This document shows, one piece after another, positions 1 to 8,767 of a stretch of 47,062 nt of DNA. Source of the stretch: Candidatus Margulisiibacteriota bacterium (lineage in GTDB: Bacteria; Margulisbacteria; WOR-1; JAKLHX01; JBAZKV01); contig JBAZKV010000015.1 of NCBI GenBank assembly GCA_041650635.1, positions 1 to 47,062 on the forward strand, read 5' to 3'. The first letter of the stretch is position 1. Each line of letters opens with the position of its first letter. Below the pieces are notes generated by a model that was not told where the DNA came from, ran no database searches, and saw only the letters and a program-made list of their open reading frames with translations. Position numbers and translations under genes: made by a program.

Positions 1-96
1 CGGGGCAACAAGGATAAAGCCTATTAGCCTGCGGTCGCGCAGCAGCTGTATGAACTCTTTTTTCATCAGATGGAACAGCCTGTGGTCAAAGATCAT
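1..96 (-). CDS. ABC-2 type permease, N-terminal fragment (cut by window edge)
   Basis: This is the start of a second ABC-2 permease; only the first 32 codons are in the window. The peptide begins MIFDHRLFHLMKKEFIQLLR and continues DRRLIGFILVAP, the cytoplasmic 'KEFIQLLRDRR' entry motif followed by the start of the first membrane helix seen in YbhR/YhhJ-type permeases. The upstream permease shows the parallel motif KEFLHIIRDRR. The ATG lies 3 nt after the stop of that gene, so the two are almost certainly co-translated and would form a heterodimeric membrane channel. Function is inferred from motif and operon context. Confidence 0.8.
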   Translation of the reverse strand, partial: MIFDHRLFHLMKKEFIQLLRDRRLIGFILVAP

Positions 97-99
97 TTC

Positions 100-1251
100 T
101 TAATCCAGCCTTTTCTTGAACTGCCTGGAGGCCAGCATCATCATCAGGACCCCGAACCCTATCAAAAGAAGCGTGTCAAACCACAGGTATTCTATGCCTA
201 TGCCCTTCAAAAATATGCCTCTAAGAATGGTCAGGAAATACCTGGCCGGCACAAAATAGGTAGTCAGCTGTATTATTTTGGGCATGCTCTCTATCGGGAA
301 CACGAACCCCGATAAAAGGATGGAAGGCAGCATGGTGGTCATGGCCCCCATTATTATGGCGTTCTCCTGTTTTTTGGCAACGGTGGAAATGAACAGACCC
401 AGGCCCAGAGATCCAAAGATGAAGATTATTGACTCCAGCAGCAGCAAAAACACGCTGCCCCTTATCGGCACTTTGAAGAACAGAACGCTGACAAGCACGC
501 AGAGAAGAACATCGCAGAGCCCGATAAGAACATAAGGCATCATTTTGCCTGCCATTATCTCCATGGGCCTGATAGAGGTGGCTATGAGCTGCTCCATGGT
601 GCCTCGGGTCTTTTCGCTCACGATAGAAAGCGAGGTGATGAGGGCTGACAGTATCATCAGGACCATCGCTATTATGCCGGGGACCAGAAAATTCATGCTT
701 TTCAGCTCCGGGTTGTACCAGATCCTTGGATGGGCCTCTATCGGCAGGAGCTGACCTTTTGGCGTCATCTGGGACCTAGAATAGTATTTGAGCAGGATAT
801 CCTTAGAATAGTCCTGCAGAATGGTGTTGACATAGCTGACCGCCATGAGAGAAGTATTGGAATCGGAGCCGTCTACCACTATCTGAAGATCGGCCCCTCT
901 TCCTGAATTGACCCTGCCGGCAAACCCCGGGCCAAAGTTGAGAGCCATCTTGATCTTTCCCGAGAGGAAAAACTTTTCCTCCTCCTTAAAATTGCTGACA
1001 TAACCGACAAGATCAAAATAACCGGATGAAACGAATTTTCTGGTTATCTGTCTGGTCATGGGGGAATTGTCCAGGTCTCTAACCGCCATGGGGATGTTGC
1101 GTATGTCAAAGGTAAGAGCATAGGCGTAAAGCACCAGCATCACCACAGGCAGCGCAAATGTAAGCAGAAGGGTCCTGCGGTCCCTTATAATGTGCAGGAA
1201 CTCCTTGCGTGCTATGGCCAGGGACCTGCTTCTATAGAGCTTTTGCAGCAT
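100..1251 (-). CDS. ABC-2 type transport permease (YbhS/YbhR-like)
   Basis: A 383-residue inner-membrane permease of the ABC-2 export family. A short cytoplasmic N-terminus with KEFLHIIRDRR precedes a first membrane helix at about residues 27-48. A roughly 130-residue extracytoplasmic domain follows, then five hydrophobic segments between about residues 185 and 375, with the conserved 'EKTRGTMEQL' coupling region near residue 215. This is the usual architecture and length of the YbhS/YbhR family. Its start overlaps the end of the preceding ATPase gene by 20 nt. It probably pairs with the next permease and two ATPases to export a drug, lipid or other hydrophobic substrate through the TolC-like protein. 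The substrate cannot be told from sequence. Confidence 0.9.
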   Translation of the reverse strand: MLQKLYRSRSLAIARKEFLHIIRDRRTLLLTFALPVVMLVLYAYALTFDIRNIPMAVRDLDNSPMTRQITRKFVSSGYFDLVGYVSNFKEEEKFFLSGKIKMALNFGPGFAGRVNSGRGADLQIVVDGSDSNTSLMAVSYVNTILQDYSKDILLKYYSRSQMTPKGQLLPIEAHPRIWYNPELKSMNFLVPGIIAMVLMILSALITSLSIVSEKTRGTMEQLIATSIRPMEIMAGKMMPYVLIGLCDVLLCVLVSVLFFKVPIRGSVFLLLLESIIFIFGSLGLGLFISTVAKKQENAIIMGAMTTMLPSILLSGFVFPIESMPKIIQLTTYFVPARYFLTILRGIFLKGIGIEYLWFDTLLLIGFGVLMMMLASRQFKKRLD

Positions 1252-1978
1252 CCGTCCTTCCTCCTACCAGAGAAACAAAGACATCCTCGAGGCTGCTTCT
1301 GCCGGCTGTCTTCTTCAGCTGCATCGGGCTTCCCCGAGCTATTATCCTTCCGTCGGATATCAGGGCAATATTGTTGCAGTGCTCCGCCTCGTCCATAAAA
1401 TGGGTGGTAACAAGGACGGTCGTGCCCTTTTCCGAAAGGGTGTAGATCAGATGCCAGAAATTCCTCCTTGATATTGGGTCCACTCCCGAGGTCGGCTCAT
1501 CCAGAAAAAGGATGTCGGGATCATGCACTGTGGCGCATCCAAGCGCGAGGCGCTGCTTCCATCCTCCCGACAGATTTGAAGCCAGCTCGTCCTGACGGCC
1601 TTTAAGCCCGGCCATCTTGATCAATTCTTTCTTTCTTGATGCCCGTACGGCTGCCGGAGTTTGATAAACACCGGCAAAAAAATCAAGGTTCTCCGATACC
1701 GTAAGATCTTCGTAGAGAGAGAATTTTTGGGACATATAACCTATTCTCTGGCTGATCTTTTCGCTGTCTTTTGTAATGTCAAACCCGGCAACAGAGCCAG
1801 TCCCCGATGTCGGGACAAGTATCCCGCAAAGCATCCGTATCGTGGTCGACTTTCCAGCGCCGTTGGGGCCCAGAAAGCCGAATATCTCTCCTTTTTTCAC
1901 GGCAAAGCTAATGGCATCCACCGCCGTAAAAGAGCCGAATTTTTTGGTCAGCCTGTCTACCGTTATTGAATATTCCAT
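1232..1978 (-). CDS. ABC transporter ATP-binding protein (canonical)
   Basis: A 248-residue ABC ATPase of the DrrA/CcmA type. All nucleotide-binding motifs are intact: Walker A GPNGAGKS (37-44), Q-loop Gln84, signature LSGGWKQ (136-142), Walker B ILFLDE (156-161) and H-loop His193. It starts directly after the stop of the other ATPase gene and overlaps the permease downstream. In E. coli YbhF the two ATPase domains are fused in one chain; here they are separate genes. Because the partner ATPase lacks the H-loop histidine, this subunit probably supplies the residues for the main catalytic site. It energises export by the two ABC-2 permeases. Confidence 0.92.
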   Translation of the reverse strand: MEYSITVDRLTKKFGSFTAVDAISFAVKKGEIFGFLGPNGAGKSTTIRMLCGILVPTSGTGSVAGFDITKDSEKISQRIGYMSQKFSLYEDLTVSENLDFFAGVYQTPAAVRASRKKELIKMAGLKGRQDELASNLSGGWKQRLALGCATVHDPDILFLDEPTSGVDPISRRNFWHLIYTLSEKGTTVLVTTHFMDEAEHCNNIALISDGRIIARGSPMQLKKTAGRSSLEDVFVSLVGGRTDAAKAL

Positions 1979-1979
1979 G

Positions 1980-2882
1980 TTACTTTTTCAGCATCCACAC
2001 GAACACATCCTCCAGGCTGGGAGCAATGGCCCGCAGCTGGTGTCCCGATCGTCCGGCAGCCGTCAGCAGGTCCGATATTCTGCTGATATCAGTCTCAGTC
2101 CGGCTCGAAGCTATATGCAGCCTGTCGCCAAACACTTCAAGATCGAACTTGCCATAAAGTTCTCTGGCGGTCTGCCTGATATCCGGAGAGACAATCTCTA
2201 TCACGCTCCTGTTCATGCACTTCTTAATATTGGCAGGAGTATCGCAGACCATCAGCTTTCCCAGGTGCATCAGCGCGGCTCGGGAGCATTTTTCGGCCTC
2301 GTCCATGTAAGGAGTGGTCACAAAAACCGTCATTTCCGGCACCAGCGACTTTATGATCTGCCAGAATTCCCTTCTGGACACGGGGTCAACTCCGGTGGTG
2401 GGCTCGTCAAGAAAAAGTATCTTGGGCTTATGTATAAGCGTGCAGGCCAGGGCAAGCTTCTGCTTCATCCCGCCAGAGAGGTCCCCCGCCGCCCGGTCTT
2501 TGTACCTTTCAAGCCTGCTAAAAGAATAGAGTTCTTTTTTTTTGCTCTGTCTGTCCCGGCCGAATACTCCGTGGATGTCGGCAAAAAAATCCAGATTCTC
2601 TTCGACCGTCAGGTCCGGATACAGGCTGAACTTTTGCGACATATAACCAAGCAGGTCCTTTATCTTTTCTCCCTGCTTTTCAATATCAAGTCCAAAGACC
2701 TTAGCCCTTCCTTCATCCGGGCTCAGTAGTGCACACAACAGCCTTATAAGGGTGGTTTTGCCTGCGCCGTCAGGCCCCAGAAGGCCGAATATTTCTCCGC
2801 TATTTACCTCAAGGCTGAGAGAATCAAGCACAGTGTTCTTTGCGAACTTTTTTGTGAGGCCCTCGGCCTTAATTGCGTACAT
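1980..2882 (-). CDS. ABC transporter ATP-binding protein with degenerate H-loop
   Basis: A 300-residue ABC ATPase corresponding to the N-terminal half of YbhF-like proteins. Walker A is GPDGAGKT (36-43), the Q-loop glutamine is residue 83, the signature is LSGGMKQ (135-141) and Walker B is ILFLDE (155-160). The switch position reads TTPYMDEAE, so the usual H-loop histidine is proline (residue 191). About 75 extra C-terminal residues form a regulatory or dimerisation tail (TETDISRISDLL). Its start codon overlaps the stop of the adaptor gene by one base (TAATG). It presumably heterodimerises with the next ATPase, giving one canonical and one weakened ATP site. Confidence 0.9.
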   Translation of the reverse strand: MYAIKAEGLTKKFAKNTVLDSLSLEVNSGEIFGLLGPDGAGKTTLIRLLCALLSPDEGRAKVFGLDIEKQGEKIKDLLGYMSQKFSLYPDLTVEENLDFFADIHGVFGRDRQSKKKELYSFSRLERYKDRAAGDLSGGMKQKLALACTLIHKPKILFLDEPTTGVDPVSRREFWQIIKSLVPEMTVFVTTPYMDEAEKCSRAALMHLGKLMVCDTPANIKKCMNRSVIEIVSPDIRQTARELYGKFDLEVFGDRLHIASSRTETDISRISDLLTAAGRSGHQLRAIAPSLEDVFVWMLKK

Positions 2883-3682
2883 TATCTCTTGATGACGATC
2901 TCGGCATCGGCGGGCATACCGGGCTTAAGCTTGAGTTCGGGATTTGGTATCTTTATCTTCACGGAATAGACCTGATTAACCCTTTCTTCCTTTGTCTGGA
3001 TGTTCTTTGGCGTAAACTCAGCTTTGTTCGAAATGCGGATCACAACACCTTCGAACTTTTGTCCGGGAAACGAATCCACATGTATCAGAGCCCTGTCTCC
3101 CAGATCTATCCTTCCCACCTGAGCTTCCGGAACATACACCTCAAGCTCAAGGACGGTAAGGTCGGCCATGGTTATTATGGTACCGCCCTGGCTTATCAGT
3201 TCCCCGGGTTCAACCGCCTTGGTGAGAACTGTTCCGGGTACCGTCGCCATGATCCTGGCGTTGTCCAGCATCACTTGGGACGAATCGAGCATCGCCTTTG
3301 CCTGTATGCGGGCCGAACTTGCGTCATCATACTGCTGTTTGCTGGCCATCGCTTCGGCAAAAAGCTTGGCGATCCTTTGGTAGCTGGATTCAGCAAGGTC
3401 CGCTCTGGCTTTTGCCGCATCATATTGGGCTTTGATCTCCGGAACATCTATGAGAGCTATAGGGTCCCCGGCTTTTACTAAGGAGCCTTCATCCACATAT
3501 CTGGCAAGGACCCTGCCGGCTACTTTTGAACCAACCTGAACTTCTATCGCTTCTATGGTTCCGGAAGCTTCTATCTTTCCCCTTAAGCGCAGGTCAGCAT
3601 ACAAGTTCCATCCGTAATAGGACATGGCTGCCGCCGCTATAAGGACAACGGCCAGGATAAGCTTTTTCTTATTTCCATTCAT
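2882..3682 (-). CDS. HlyD-family membrane fusion protein (YbhG-like adaptor)
   Basis: A 266-residue periplasmic adaptor that links an inner-membrane ABC exporter to a TolC-type duct. A signal anchor spans about residues 6-26. The first lipoyl half (IEVQVGSKVAGRVL) is followed by a short helical hairpin, the second lipoyl half (ATVPGTVLTKAVEPGELISQGG) and a beta-barrel ending in KPGMPADAEIVI, all family hallmarks. Its length is normal for a short-hairpin YbhG-like member. The gene overlaps tolC upstream by 14 nt and the first ATPase downstream by 1 nt. Together with those genes it would form a complete envelope-spanning efflux machine. Confidence 0.93.
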   Translation of the reverse strand: MNGNKKKLILAVVLIAAAAMSYYGWNLYADLRLRGKIEASGTIEAIEVQVGSKVAGRVLARYVDEGSLVKAGDPIALIDVPEIKAQYDAAKARADLAESSYQRIAKLFAEAMASKQQYDDASSARIQAKAMLDSSQVMLDNARIMATVPGTVLTKAVEPGELISQGGTIITMADLTVLELEVYVPEAQVGRIDLGDRALIHVDSFPGQKFEGVVIRISNKAEFTPKNIQTKEERVNQVYSVKIKIPNPELKLKPGMPADAEIVIKR

Positions 3683-5246
3683 AGCTTTCGACCTCCAGAG
3701 GAGTTCCCCACATTCTTATCGAAACGCTGTCCTTTACAGGATATCCCCATATTTTTACGCCGCGTCCCTCGGCCAGTTTTCGGGCTTCTTTGAGCATCTC
3801 GTCGGTCCTGCTCCCCGTCAGGTTATACTTTTTACCGGAAGAGTCGATAAAGCCTAAAAAGCCCCCTTCAAGGTCAACATATTTGACCTGACCCTCCAAA
3901 ACGGAAAGTTTTAGCCCGGTCTCGATCCCTTTCAAGTCCAGGATCCCCGCCGCTTTCAACACCTGGGCTGAAGCCAGTTCCAGATCGAACCGGGCCTCAA
4001 GCAGCTCCAGTTCGGACCTGGTAAGGGATGCCTGCGCGTCAAGGATCTCAAGGTTAGTGGCAAGCCCGCTTTTGTAGCGCATGTCAGCCACCGAGTAATT
4101 CTCTTTTGCGCTTTCCGCTCCAGCCCTTGCCGTTGACAGCACTTCTTTGGCGGAAACAAAGTTGAGATAGGCCTGTTTTACATCCAGCTCAACCGACCTT
4201 CTGGCCAGTTCTTTATTTGCCTCGGCTGCAGCCATGTTGGCCATGGCTTCCTTTATCTTACCCTGCGTGTTAAAGCCGTCAAAAACGGTCCAGGAGGCCG
4301 CGCCCAGCACCTGCCAATTGGTCTGGTCATAATTTATGCCGGCATTGGAATAGACCGTGTTCTGCCAGCCGTAATTTGCCTGCGCAAAGACCGAAGGCAG
4401 CCAGCCGGCTGCGGCAAGGGTCACATTGTTCTTTGATATATCCACAGAAAGGCCCGTCTGCCTGAAGTCCGGCCTGTACCCGTAGGCTGTTTTTAACAGA
4501 TCGGCAAAGACCGGCCTGAATTTTGCGGCTTCTTCGGAAAAGTCCGTGTCCGGTATGGAATACTCTGAACCTGAAGCCGCTCCGAGAGCATTGTTGAAAG
4601 TTGCGGTTGCAAGTTCAAGGGCGTTCCTGGCCTTGATAAGCCCCTGGGTGGAATTTGCCACAGAGACCCGCGTCCTTAAGATATCGGCTTTTGTGGACAT
4701 GCCCGCCCTAAGAAGAGCATCCGCCTGGTCAAGGTGGGCATTCGACATTGCAAGCGATTCTTGTGCCAGATCGATCATCTTCCTGGCTTTTATCACCCCG
4801 TAATAGGACGATCTCACATTATAGATGACATCCTGCTTTGCCCTGCGCAGGTCCTCTTTTGCGGATTTTGAGGCATTGAGCGCCATTGCAAGCGCGCTTT
4901 CCAGTTTTCCAAAGGTAAAAATATTCTGGCTCAGGTTAGCCTGCCATCTTTTGGTGTCCCCCGCTTCGTCAAGACCGAAACTGATGGGGATTCCGCTGAT
5001 GACCGTCTGCATGGGAGAAGAAAATGATCTGCCGTAGTTTGCCTGAAGCGATACGGACGGCAGATAGCCCGAAAAAGCCTGCGCCACCCTTGCCTGCGAT
5101 GCTTCGACTTTTCTCTGTGCCACCGCTACGGCCTCGTTCTGTTTAAGCCCAAGGTCAATGCTCTGTTCAAGGGTCAGCGTAGTCTGGGGCAGGGCCGCAT
5201 TTGCAAGCAGCAATAAAAAGGCAATAACGCTCAGAGATCGCTTCAT
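3669..5246 (-). CDS. TolC-family outer-membrane efflux protein with C-terminal extension
   Basis: An outer membrane factor that forms the exit duct of the export system. The start at MKRSLSVIAF is chosen because GGAAGGAGG lies just before it and a signal peptide (about 20 residues) follows; the reading frame is open six codons further upstream. Two internally similar OEP repeats follow, each with long amphipathic helices and the 'LTLEQSIDLGLKQN' and 'SGLATNLEILDAQASL' motifs typical of TolC relatives. After the normal end near residue 450 comes an extra beta-rich stretch of about 75 residues (YVDLEGGFLGFIDSSG, RMWGTPLEVESYEW) that looks like a small separate domain. Its presence shows the organism has an outer membrane. 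It is first gene of the export operon. Confidence 0.93.
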   Translation of the reverse strand: MKRSLSVIAFLLLLANAALPQTTLTLEQSIDLGLKQNEAVAVAQRKVEASQARVAQAFSGYLPSVSLQANYGRSFSSPMQTVISGIPISFGLDEAGDTKRWQANLSQNIFTFGKLESALAMALNASKSAKEDLRRAKQDVIYNVRSSYYGVIKARKMIDLAQESLAMSNAHLDQADALLRAGMSTKADILRTRVSVANSTQGLIKARNALELATATFNNALGAASGSEYSIPDTDFSEEAAKFRPVFADLLKTAYGYRPDFRQTGLSVDISKNNVTLAAAGWLPSVFAQANYGWQNTVYSNAGINYDQTNWQVLGAASWTVFDGFNTQGKIKEAMANMAAAEANKELARRSVELDVKQAYLNFVSAKEVLSTARAGAESAKENYSVADMRYKSGLATNLEILDAQASLTRSELELLEARFDLELASAQVLKAAGILDLKGIETGLKLSVLEGQVKYVDLEGGFLGFIDSSGKKYNLTGSRTDEMLKEARKLAEGRGVKIWGYPVKDSVSIRMWGTPLEVESYEWK

Positions 5247-5293
5247 GGGACCTCCTTCCGGCAAGATAAAAGAGCAGCGGTCTTTTCAGAAGT

Positions 5294-5323
5294 ATTATAT
5301 ATCTGCAGGCATCATGAAGTCAA
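5294..5323 (-). promoter_or_regulatory. Predicted sigma-70-type promoter of the export operon
   Basis: On the minus strand TTGACT (5323-5318) and a perfect TATAAT (5299-5294) are separated by 18 nt. The -35 box overlaps the last codons of metH. Transcription would start near 5287, giving a leader of about 40 nt that carries the GGAGG ribosome site of the TolC-like gene. This uncouples the export operon from the metH operon. Confidence 0.75.
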
Positions 5324-7714
5324 TAAAGTCTTGGCCCGCTCAACGGCCGCCACAGCATCTTTTGCAAAATTCGCGGAAAAAGATCTTGCAAAGTTTTCGG
5401 TAACAGGAGCTCCGCCGACCAATACGGGTATATTAATGTTTTCTTTATCAAGGAGCTGTTTTACCGCTTTCATTTGGGGCATTGTTGTAGTCAGCAATGC
5501 TGACAGAAGAATAACATCGGCCCTGTTATCGCGCGCGGTCTTTACTATCAGTTCGGAAGAGACATCTTTCCCCAGATCAATGACCTTAAAACCGTGGTTC
5601 TCTAAAAGCATCGCAACTATGTTCTTGCCTATGTCATGGATGTCGCCAAGCACGGTCGCAATGACGGCAGTGCCGATGATCTTTACATCTTCCGGCCTTA
5701 TTTCTTTTTTTACTCTTTCAAAAGCAGTTTTCATCGTCTCTGCTGATGCCATTACTTGCGGAATGAAATATCTTCCGTCATTGAACCTTTTGCCGACTTC
5801 TTCCATTGCCGGCAATAAGGCTTTATCGATCACAGCCTGGGGTCTTGTTGTTCCTATTTCTATTTCAACTAAGTCTACAATAACATCTTTATTGCCTTGG
5901 ACGACCGCATCAAAGATCTTTTCTGTATTCTTCTTTTTGGAGGGAACTGCCTTTTCCGGACTACTGACCACCGTTCCCTGGCTGCTGTATTTCTTTATCC
6001 AACTCTTCGCCCCCTTATCTCTGTTCAAAAAGACCGCCTCCGCATCTCTTGCCGCGGAAAGGGGGACCTTGTAGTTCAGGTTTTCAGGATTATAAATTGC
6101 TGCATCCAATCCCTTCTTCCGGCACAGCTCAATAAAAGCAGAGTTCAGCGCTTTCCTGTTAGGAAGTCCGTGTGAAACATTGCTTACTCCCAGGCTTGTC
6201 ATTACTTTCAATTTGGTTTTGCATTGTTCCACCGCGACAAGCGTATCTTTAACATCTTCCTGCTGCGCGCCGGCTGCAAGCACGAGGGTATCAATAAAGA
6301 TATCTTCTTTTTTAACGCCCGCCTTTACGGCCCTGCTGATTATCTTTTTTGCTATCTTAATTCTTGCGGACGCTTTTGAGGGGATGCCTTTTTCAAGGGT
6401 CAGGCCTATCACGGCGGCCCCGTATTTTTTTGCTAAAGGAATTACTGCATCCAGACTTTCATCTTTGCCGTTCACAGAGTTTATCAGCGCTTTACCGCAA
6501 TAATTTTTTAGCCCTTCCTCGATAACGGCGGGATCCGAGCTGTCAATGCAAACGGGCACCTCGACAGAGGCCTGAACGGCATGGACCGCTCTTTTTATCG
6601 CTGCTTTTTCGTCAATATCCGGAACGCCGACATTAACATCGAGAATGTCAGCCCCGGCAGCAACCTGCGAAACCGCGTTCTGCCTGATTATATTTGACTT
6701 TCCTTCTCTCAGTTCCTGCTGAAGGTCTTTCCTATTCGTCGGATTGATCCTCTCCCCTATTATCATCAGCCTGCCCGGTTTGAATTCAAACACCTGCGTC
6801 CTGCTCGTGAGCCTGGTTGGGGCAAACGGCCGTTTGCCCTTACTCTCTTCTATCCTGGAGTCTTTCAGCGCCTCCACTATCGCCTTTATATGTTCCGGAC
6901 TTGTCCCGCAGCATCCTCCTATGAACTTCACACCTATTTTTGCAAAGTCCCTGGCGTATGGCGCAAACTTGTCAGGGGTCATCCTGTAGACGGTCTCGTC
7001 ATTTATTACTTCGGGATTGCCGGCATTGGGCATAATGGAGACAGGAATATCAGTGCTTTTTACCAGCCTTTTGGCTATTTCAATAAGTCCCTGAGGGCCA
7101 GAAGAACAATTCGCTCCTATCGCATCTGCGCCGAGCGGACCAAGAACAGCGGCCGCAACCTCGGGAGGCGTTCCCGTATTAGTTTTCCCGTTCTCGGAAT
7201 ATGTCATGTGCACGATCACGGGAAGGCCCGTATTTTGTTTAACCGCTATCAGGGCGGCGCGCGCTTCCTGAAGGTCGCTCATTGTTTCTATGGAGATCAG
7301 GTCAGCGCCTGCTTCTTCAAACACTTTTGCCTGCGCCGTGAATTCTTCGTATGCTTCTTCGAACGAAAACCTGCCTGTCGGCTCAAGCAGCTCTCCGCAC
7401 GGGCCCATCGATGCGGCAACAAGAACTTTTCCCCCGGCAGCCTTCTTGGCAAGCCTGACAGCATCAAAATTAATCTTATGGAACCTATCCTCAAGGCCGT
7501 GTGGTTTTAATTTTATCCTCGTTGCGCCGAATGTGTTCGTCTCGATTATATCCGCTCCCGCATCAACATAGTCCTTATGGATCGCCTGGATGATCTCGGG
7601 ATGCGAAAGATTTAATTCTTCAAAGCACAAACCCGGGTCTTTTACGCGCTTCATTATCTGCGTACCCATGGCACCGTCAAGGATATAGTTCTTATTGTCT
7701 TTAAAAATTGTCAT
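5312..7714 (-). CDS. metH: Cobalamin-dependent methionine synthase lacking the reactivation domain
   Basis: Transfers the methyl group of methyltetrahydrofolate to homocysteine through cobalamin. The 800 residues contain a homocysteine-binding barrel (1-285) with zinc ligands Cys203, Cys268 and Cys269 (GGCCGTSP), a pterin-binding barrel (about 313-580, starting IIGERINPTNRK), a cobalamin cap helix region (about 600-670) and a Rossmann-type B12 domain with D-x-H-x-x-G at 691-696 (His693 is the lower cobalt ligand). The roughly 330-residue AdoMet-dependent reactivation domain of E. coli MetH is absent. The stop is followed by the next operon's promoter, so this is not a frameshift truncation. 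A separate reactivase must exist elsewhere. It overlaps rimI by 14 nt and shares its operon with folP and folK. Confidence 0.92.
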   Translation of the reverse strand: MTIFKDNKNYILDGAMGTQIMKRVKDPGLCFEELNLSHPEIIQAIHKDYVDAGADIIETNTFGATRIKLKPHGLEDRFHKINFDAVRLAKKAAGGKVLVAASMGPCGELLEPTGRFSFEEAYEEFTAQAKVFEEAGADLISIETMSDLQEARAALIAVKQNTGLPVIVHMTYSENGKTNTGTPPEVAAAVLGPLGADAIGANCSSGPQGLIEIAKRLVKSTDIPVSIMPNAGNPEVINDETVYRMTPDKFAPYARDFAKIGVKFIGGCCGTSPEHIKAIVEALKDSRIEESKGKRPFAPTRLTSRTQVFEFKPGRLMIIGERINPTNRKDLQQELREGKSNIIRQNAVSQVAAGADILDVNVGVPDIDEKAAIKRAVHAVQASVEVPVCIDSSDPAVIEEGLKNYCGKALINSVNGKDESLDAVIPLAKKYGAAVIGLTLEKGIPSKASARIKIAKKIISRAVKAGVKKEDIFIDTLVLAAGAQQEDVKDTLVAVEQCKTKLKVMTSLGVSNVSHGLPNRKALNSAFIELCRKKGLDAAIYNPENLNYKVPLSAARDAEAVFLNRDKGAKSWIKKYSSQGTVVSSPEKAVPSKKKNTEKIFDAVVQGNKDVIVDLVEIEIGTTRPQAVIDKALLPAMEEVGKRFNDGRYFIPQVMASAETMKTAFERVKKEIRPEDVKIIGTAVIATVLGDIHDIGKNIVAMLLENHGFKVIDLGKDVSSELIVKTARDNRADVILLSALLTTTMPQMKAVKQLLDKENINIPVLVGGAPVTENFARSFSANFAKDAVAAVERAKTLLTS

Positions 7715-8138
7715 TTTGCATCACCAGAGCATCCTCGCTCGGATGCTGATAGTATTCCCTTCTTCTGTCTATTACCTTAAAGCCCAGCTTTTTATATATC
7801 TTTTGCGCCGCTATGTTGGACTGCCGCACCTCAAGGAAGAGTTTCTTGAGCCCTTTTTCAGCTGCATCCTTGATAAGCCTTTCTATCAGCTGTGTTCCGA
7901 CACCCTTTTTTCGATCCCGCGGAGCCACAGCAAGCGTAGTAATATGCCCCTCATCCAAGACATAGCGGAAACCGCTGTAACCAAGTATCCTGCCGCCTTC
8001 TCTTGCCGCTACATAATGCCCGTTCTCGCTGGACAATTCGTCAACAAAAGTCTGTCTGTTCCAATGGGAATGGAAAGATCTTTTTTCTATTTTGAGCATC
8101 TCTTTAATGTCCTCAAGCTTAACGGTCTCAAAATTCAT
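7701..8138 (-). CDS. rimI: Ribosomal-protein/tRNA-complex alanine N-acetyltransferase RimI
   Basis: A 145-residue GNAT acetyltransferase that uses acetyl-CoA to acetylate an N-terminal amine, classically that of ribosomal protein S18. The acetyl-CoA loop reads VAPRDRKKGVGTQLI, and the RimI signature LEVRQSNIAAQKIYKKLGF followed by RRREYY is present near the C-terminus. Its first four bases overlap the end of tsaB (ATGA), and it ends inside the start of metH. The order tsaE-tsaB-rimI is a conserved bacterial cluster, which supports the family call. Length and motifs are normal. Confidence 0.92.
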   Translation of the reverse strand: MNFETVKLEDIKEMLKIEKRSFHSHWNRQTFVDELSSENGHYVAAREGGRILGYSGFRYVLDEGHITTLAVAPRDRKKGVGTQLIERLIKDAAEKGLKKLFLEVRQSNIAAQKIYKKLGFKVIDRRREYYQHPSEDALVMQNDNF

Positions 8139-8767
8139 TTTCCGTACTCCCGGATATTGGGCATGTGCGAGTATGTGGGAACAAGACTCAAAGGATCGTC
8201 CTTTTTTCCTGCCTTGAACTGCGCTAGACCTATCAGGGCAGCGTTCCTTGCATAAGGGTATTCATCGCTGCCGCGGGGAATATGCAGTTTTCCCTTGATC
8301 TGCCCCAGCAGTTCTTTTACCCTTGCCTTGCGCACAGGCAGGTCCTGTGAAAGCCTTCTTATGCTTTCAGAATCGCTGGAAAAAAGCGCGAAGTTGCTTT
8401 CGTCCCTTACCGCATCGCAGACCACCGCTATTATTCCTTCAGCGTTCTTAAGATTGTAGGCCGTGGCTTCAAGAGCGGAGATCCCGCAAATAGGAATATC
8501 CAGCACCTGTGCTAGGCTTTTTGCCGCAGCCAGCCCGCCTCGCAGGCCGGAATACGAACCGGGGCCGTCCACAACGGCTATCACATCGATCTCTTTTATG
8601 TTTAGGCCGGAATCTTTGAAAAGCATTTCAATGATTGCTGCCACATCTTCGGACCTGGCATTGAGAGCGGAGTATTCGCAAAGCACAGCCGCCTCTCCCG
8701 GCCGTTTTTCCTCTATGACCGCAGCTCCGGTCAGTTTTCCTGCGGTGCTAATGCCGAGCACTTTCAT
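8135..8767 (-). CDS. tsaB: tRNA threonylcarbamoyladenosine biosynthesis protein TsaB
   Basis: TsaB is the non-catalytic ASKHA-fold partner of TsaD in making t6A37 in ANN-decoding tRNAs. The chosen start (MKVLGISTAGKL) gives 210 residues and has an AAGGA ribosome site 9 nt upstream; two in-frame ATGs lie further upstream inside tsaE but would add an atypical tail. The hallmark DGPGSYSGLRGGLAAAK is present, as is the conserved ALEATAYN helix. It overlaps tsaE by 20 nt and rimI by 4 nt. tsaD and tsaC are not in this window. Confidence 0.9.
   Translation of the reverse strand: MKVLGISTAGKLTGAAVIEEKRPGEAAVLCEYSALNARSEDVAAIIEMLFKDSGLNIKEIDVIAVVDGPGSYSGLRGGLAAAKSLAQVLDIPICGISALEATAYNLKNAEGIIAVVCDAVRDESNFALFSSDSESIRRLSQDLPVRKARVKELLGQIKGKLHIPRGSDEYPYARNAALIGLAQFKAGKKDDPLSLVPTYSHMPNIREYGK

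Noticed and set aside
1776..2729. Plus-strand open frame of 317 codons opposite the ABC ATPase genes
   Set aside because: It is antisense to two clearly conserved ABC ATPases and shows no domain.
5247..5311. Remnant of a MetH reactivation domain downstream of metH
   Set aside because: The short gap is a promoter plus ribosome site; nothing resembles the missing domain.
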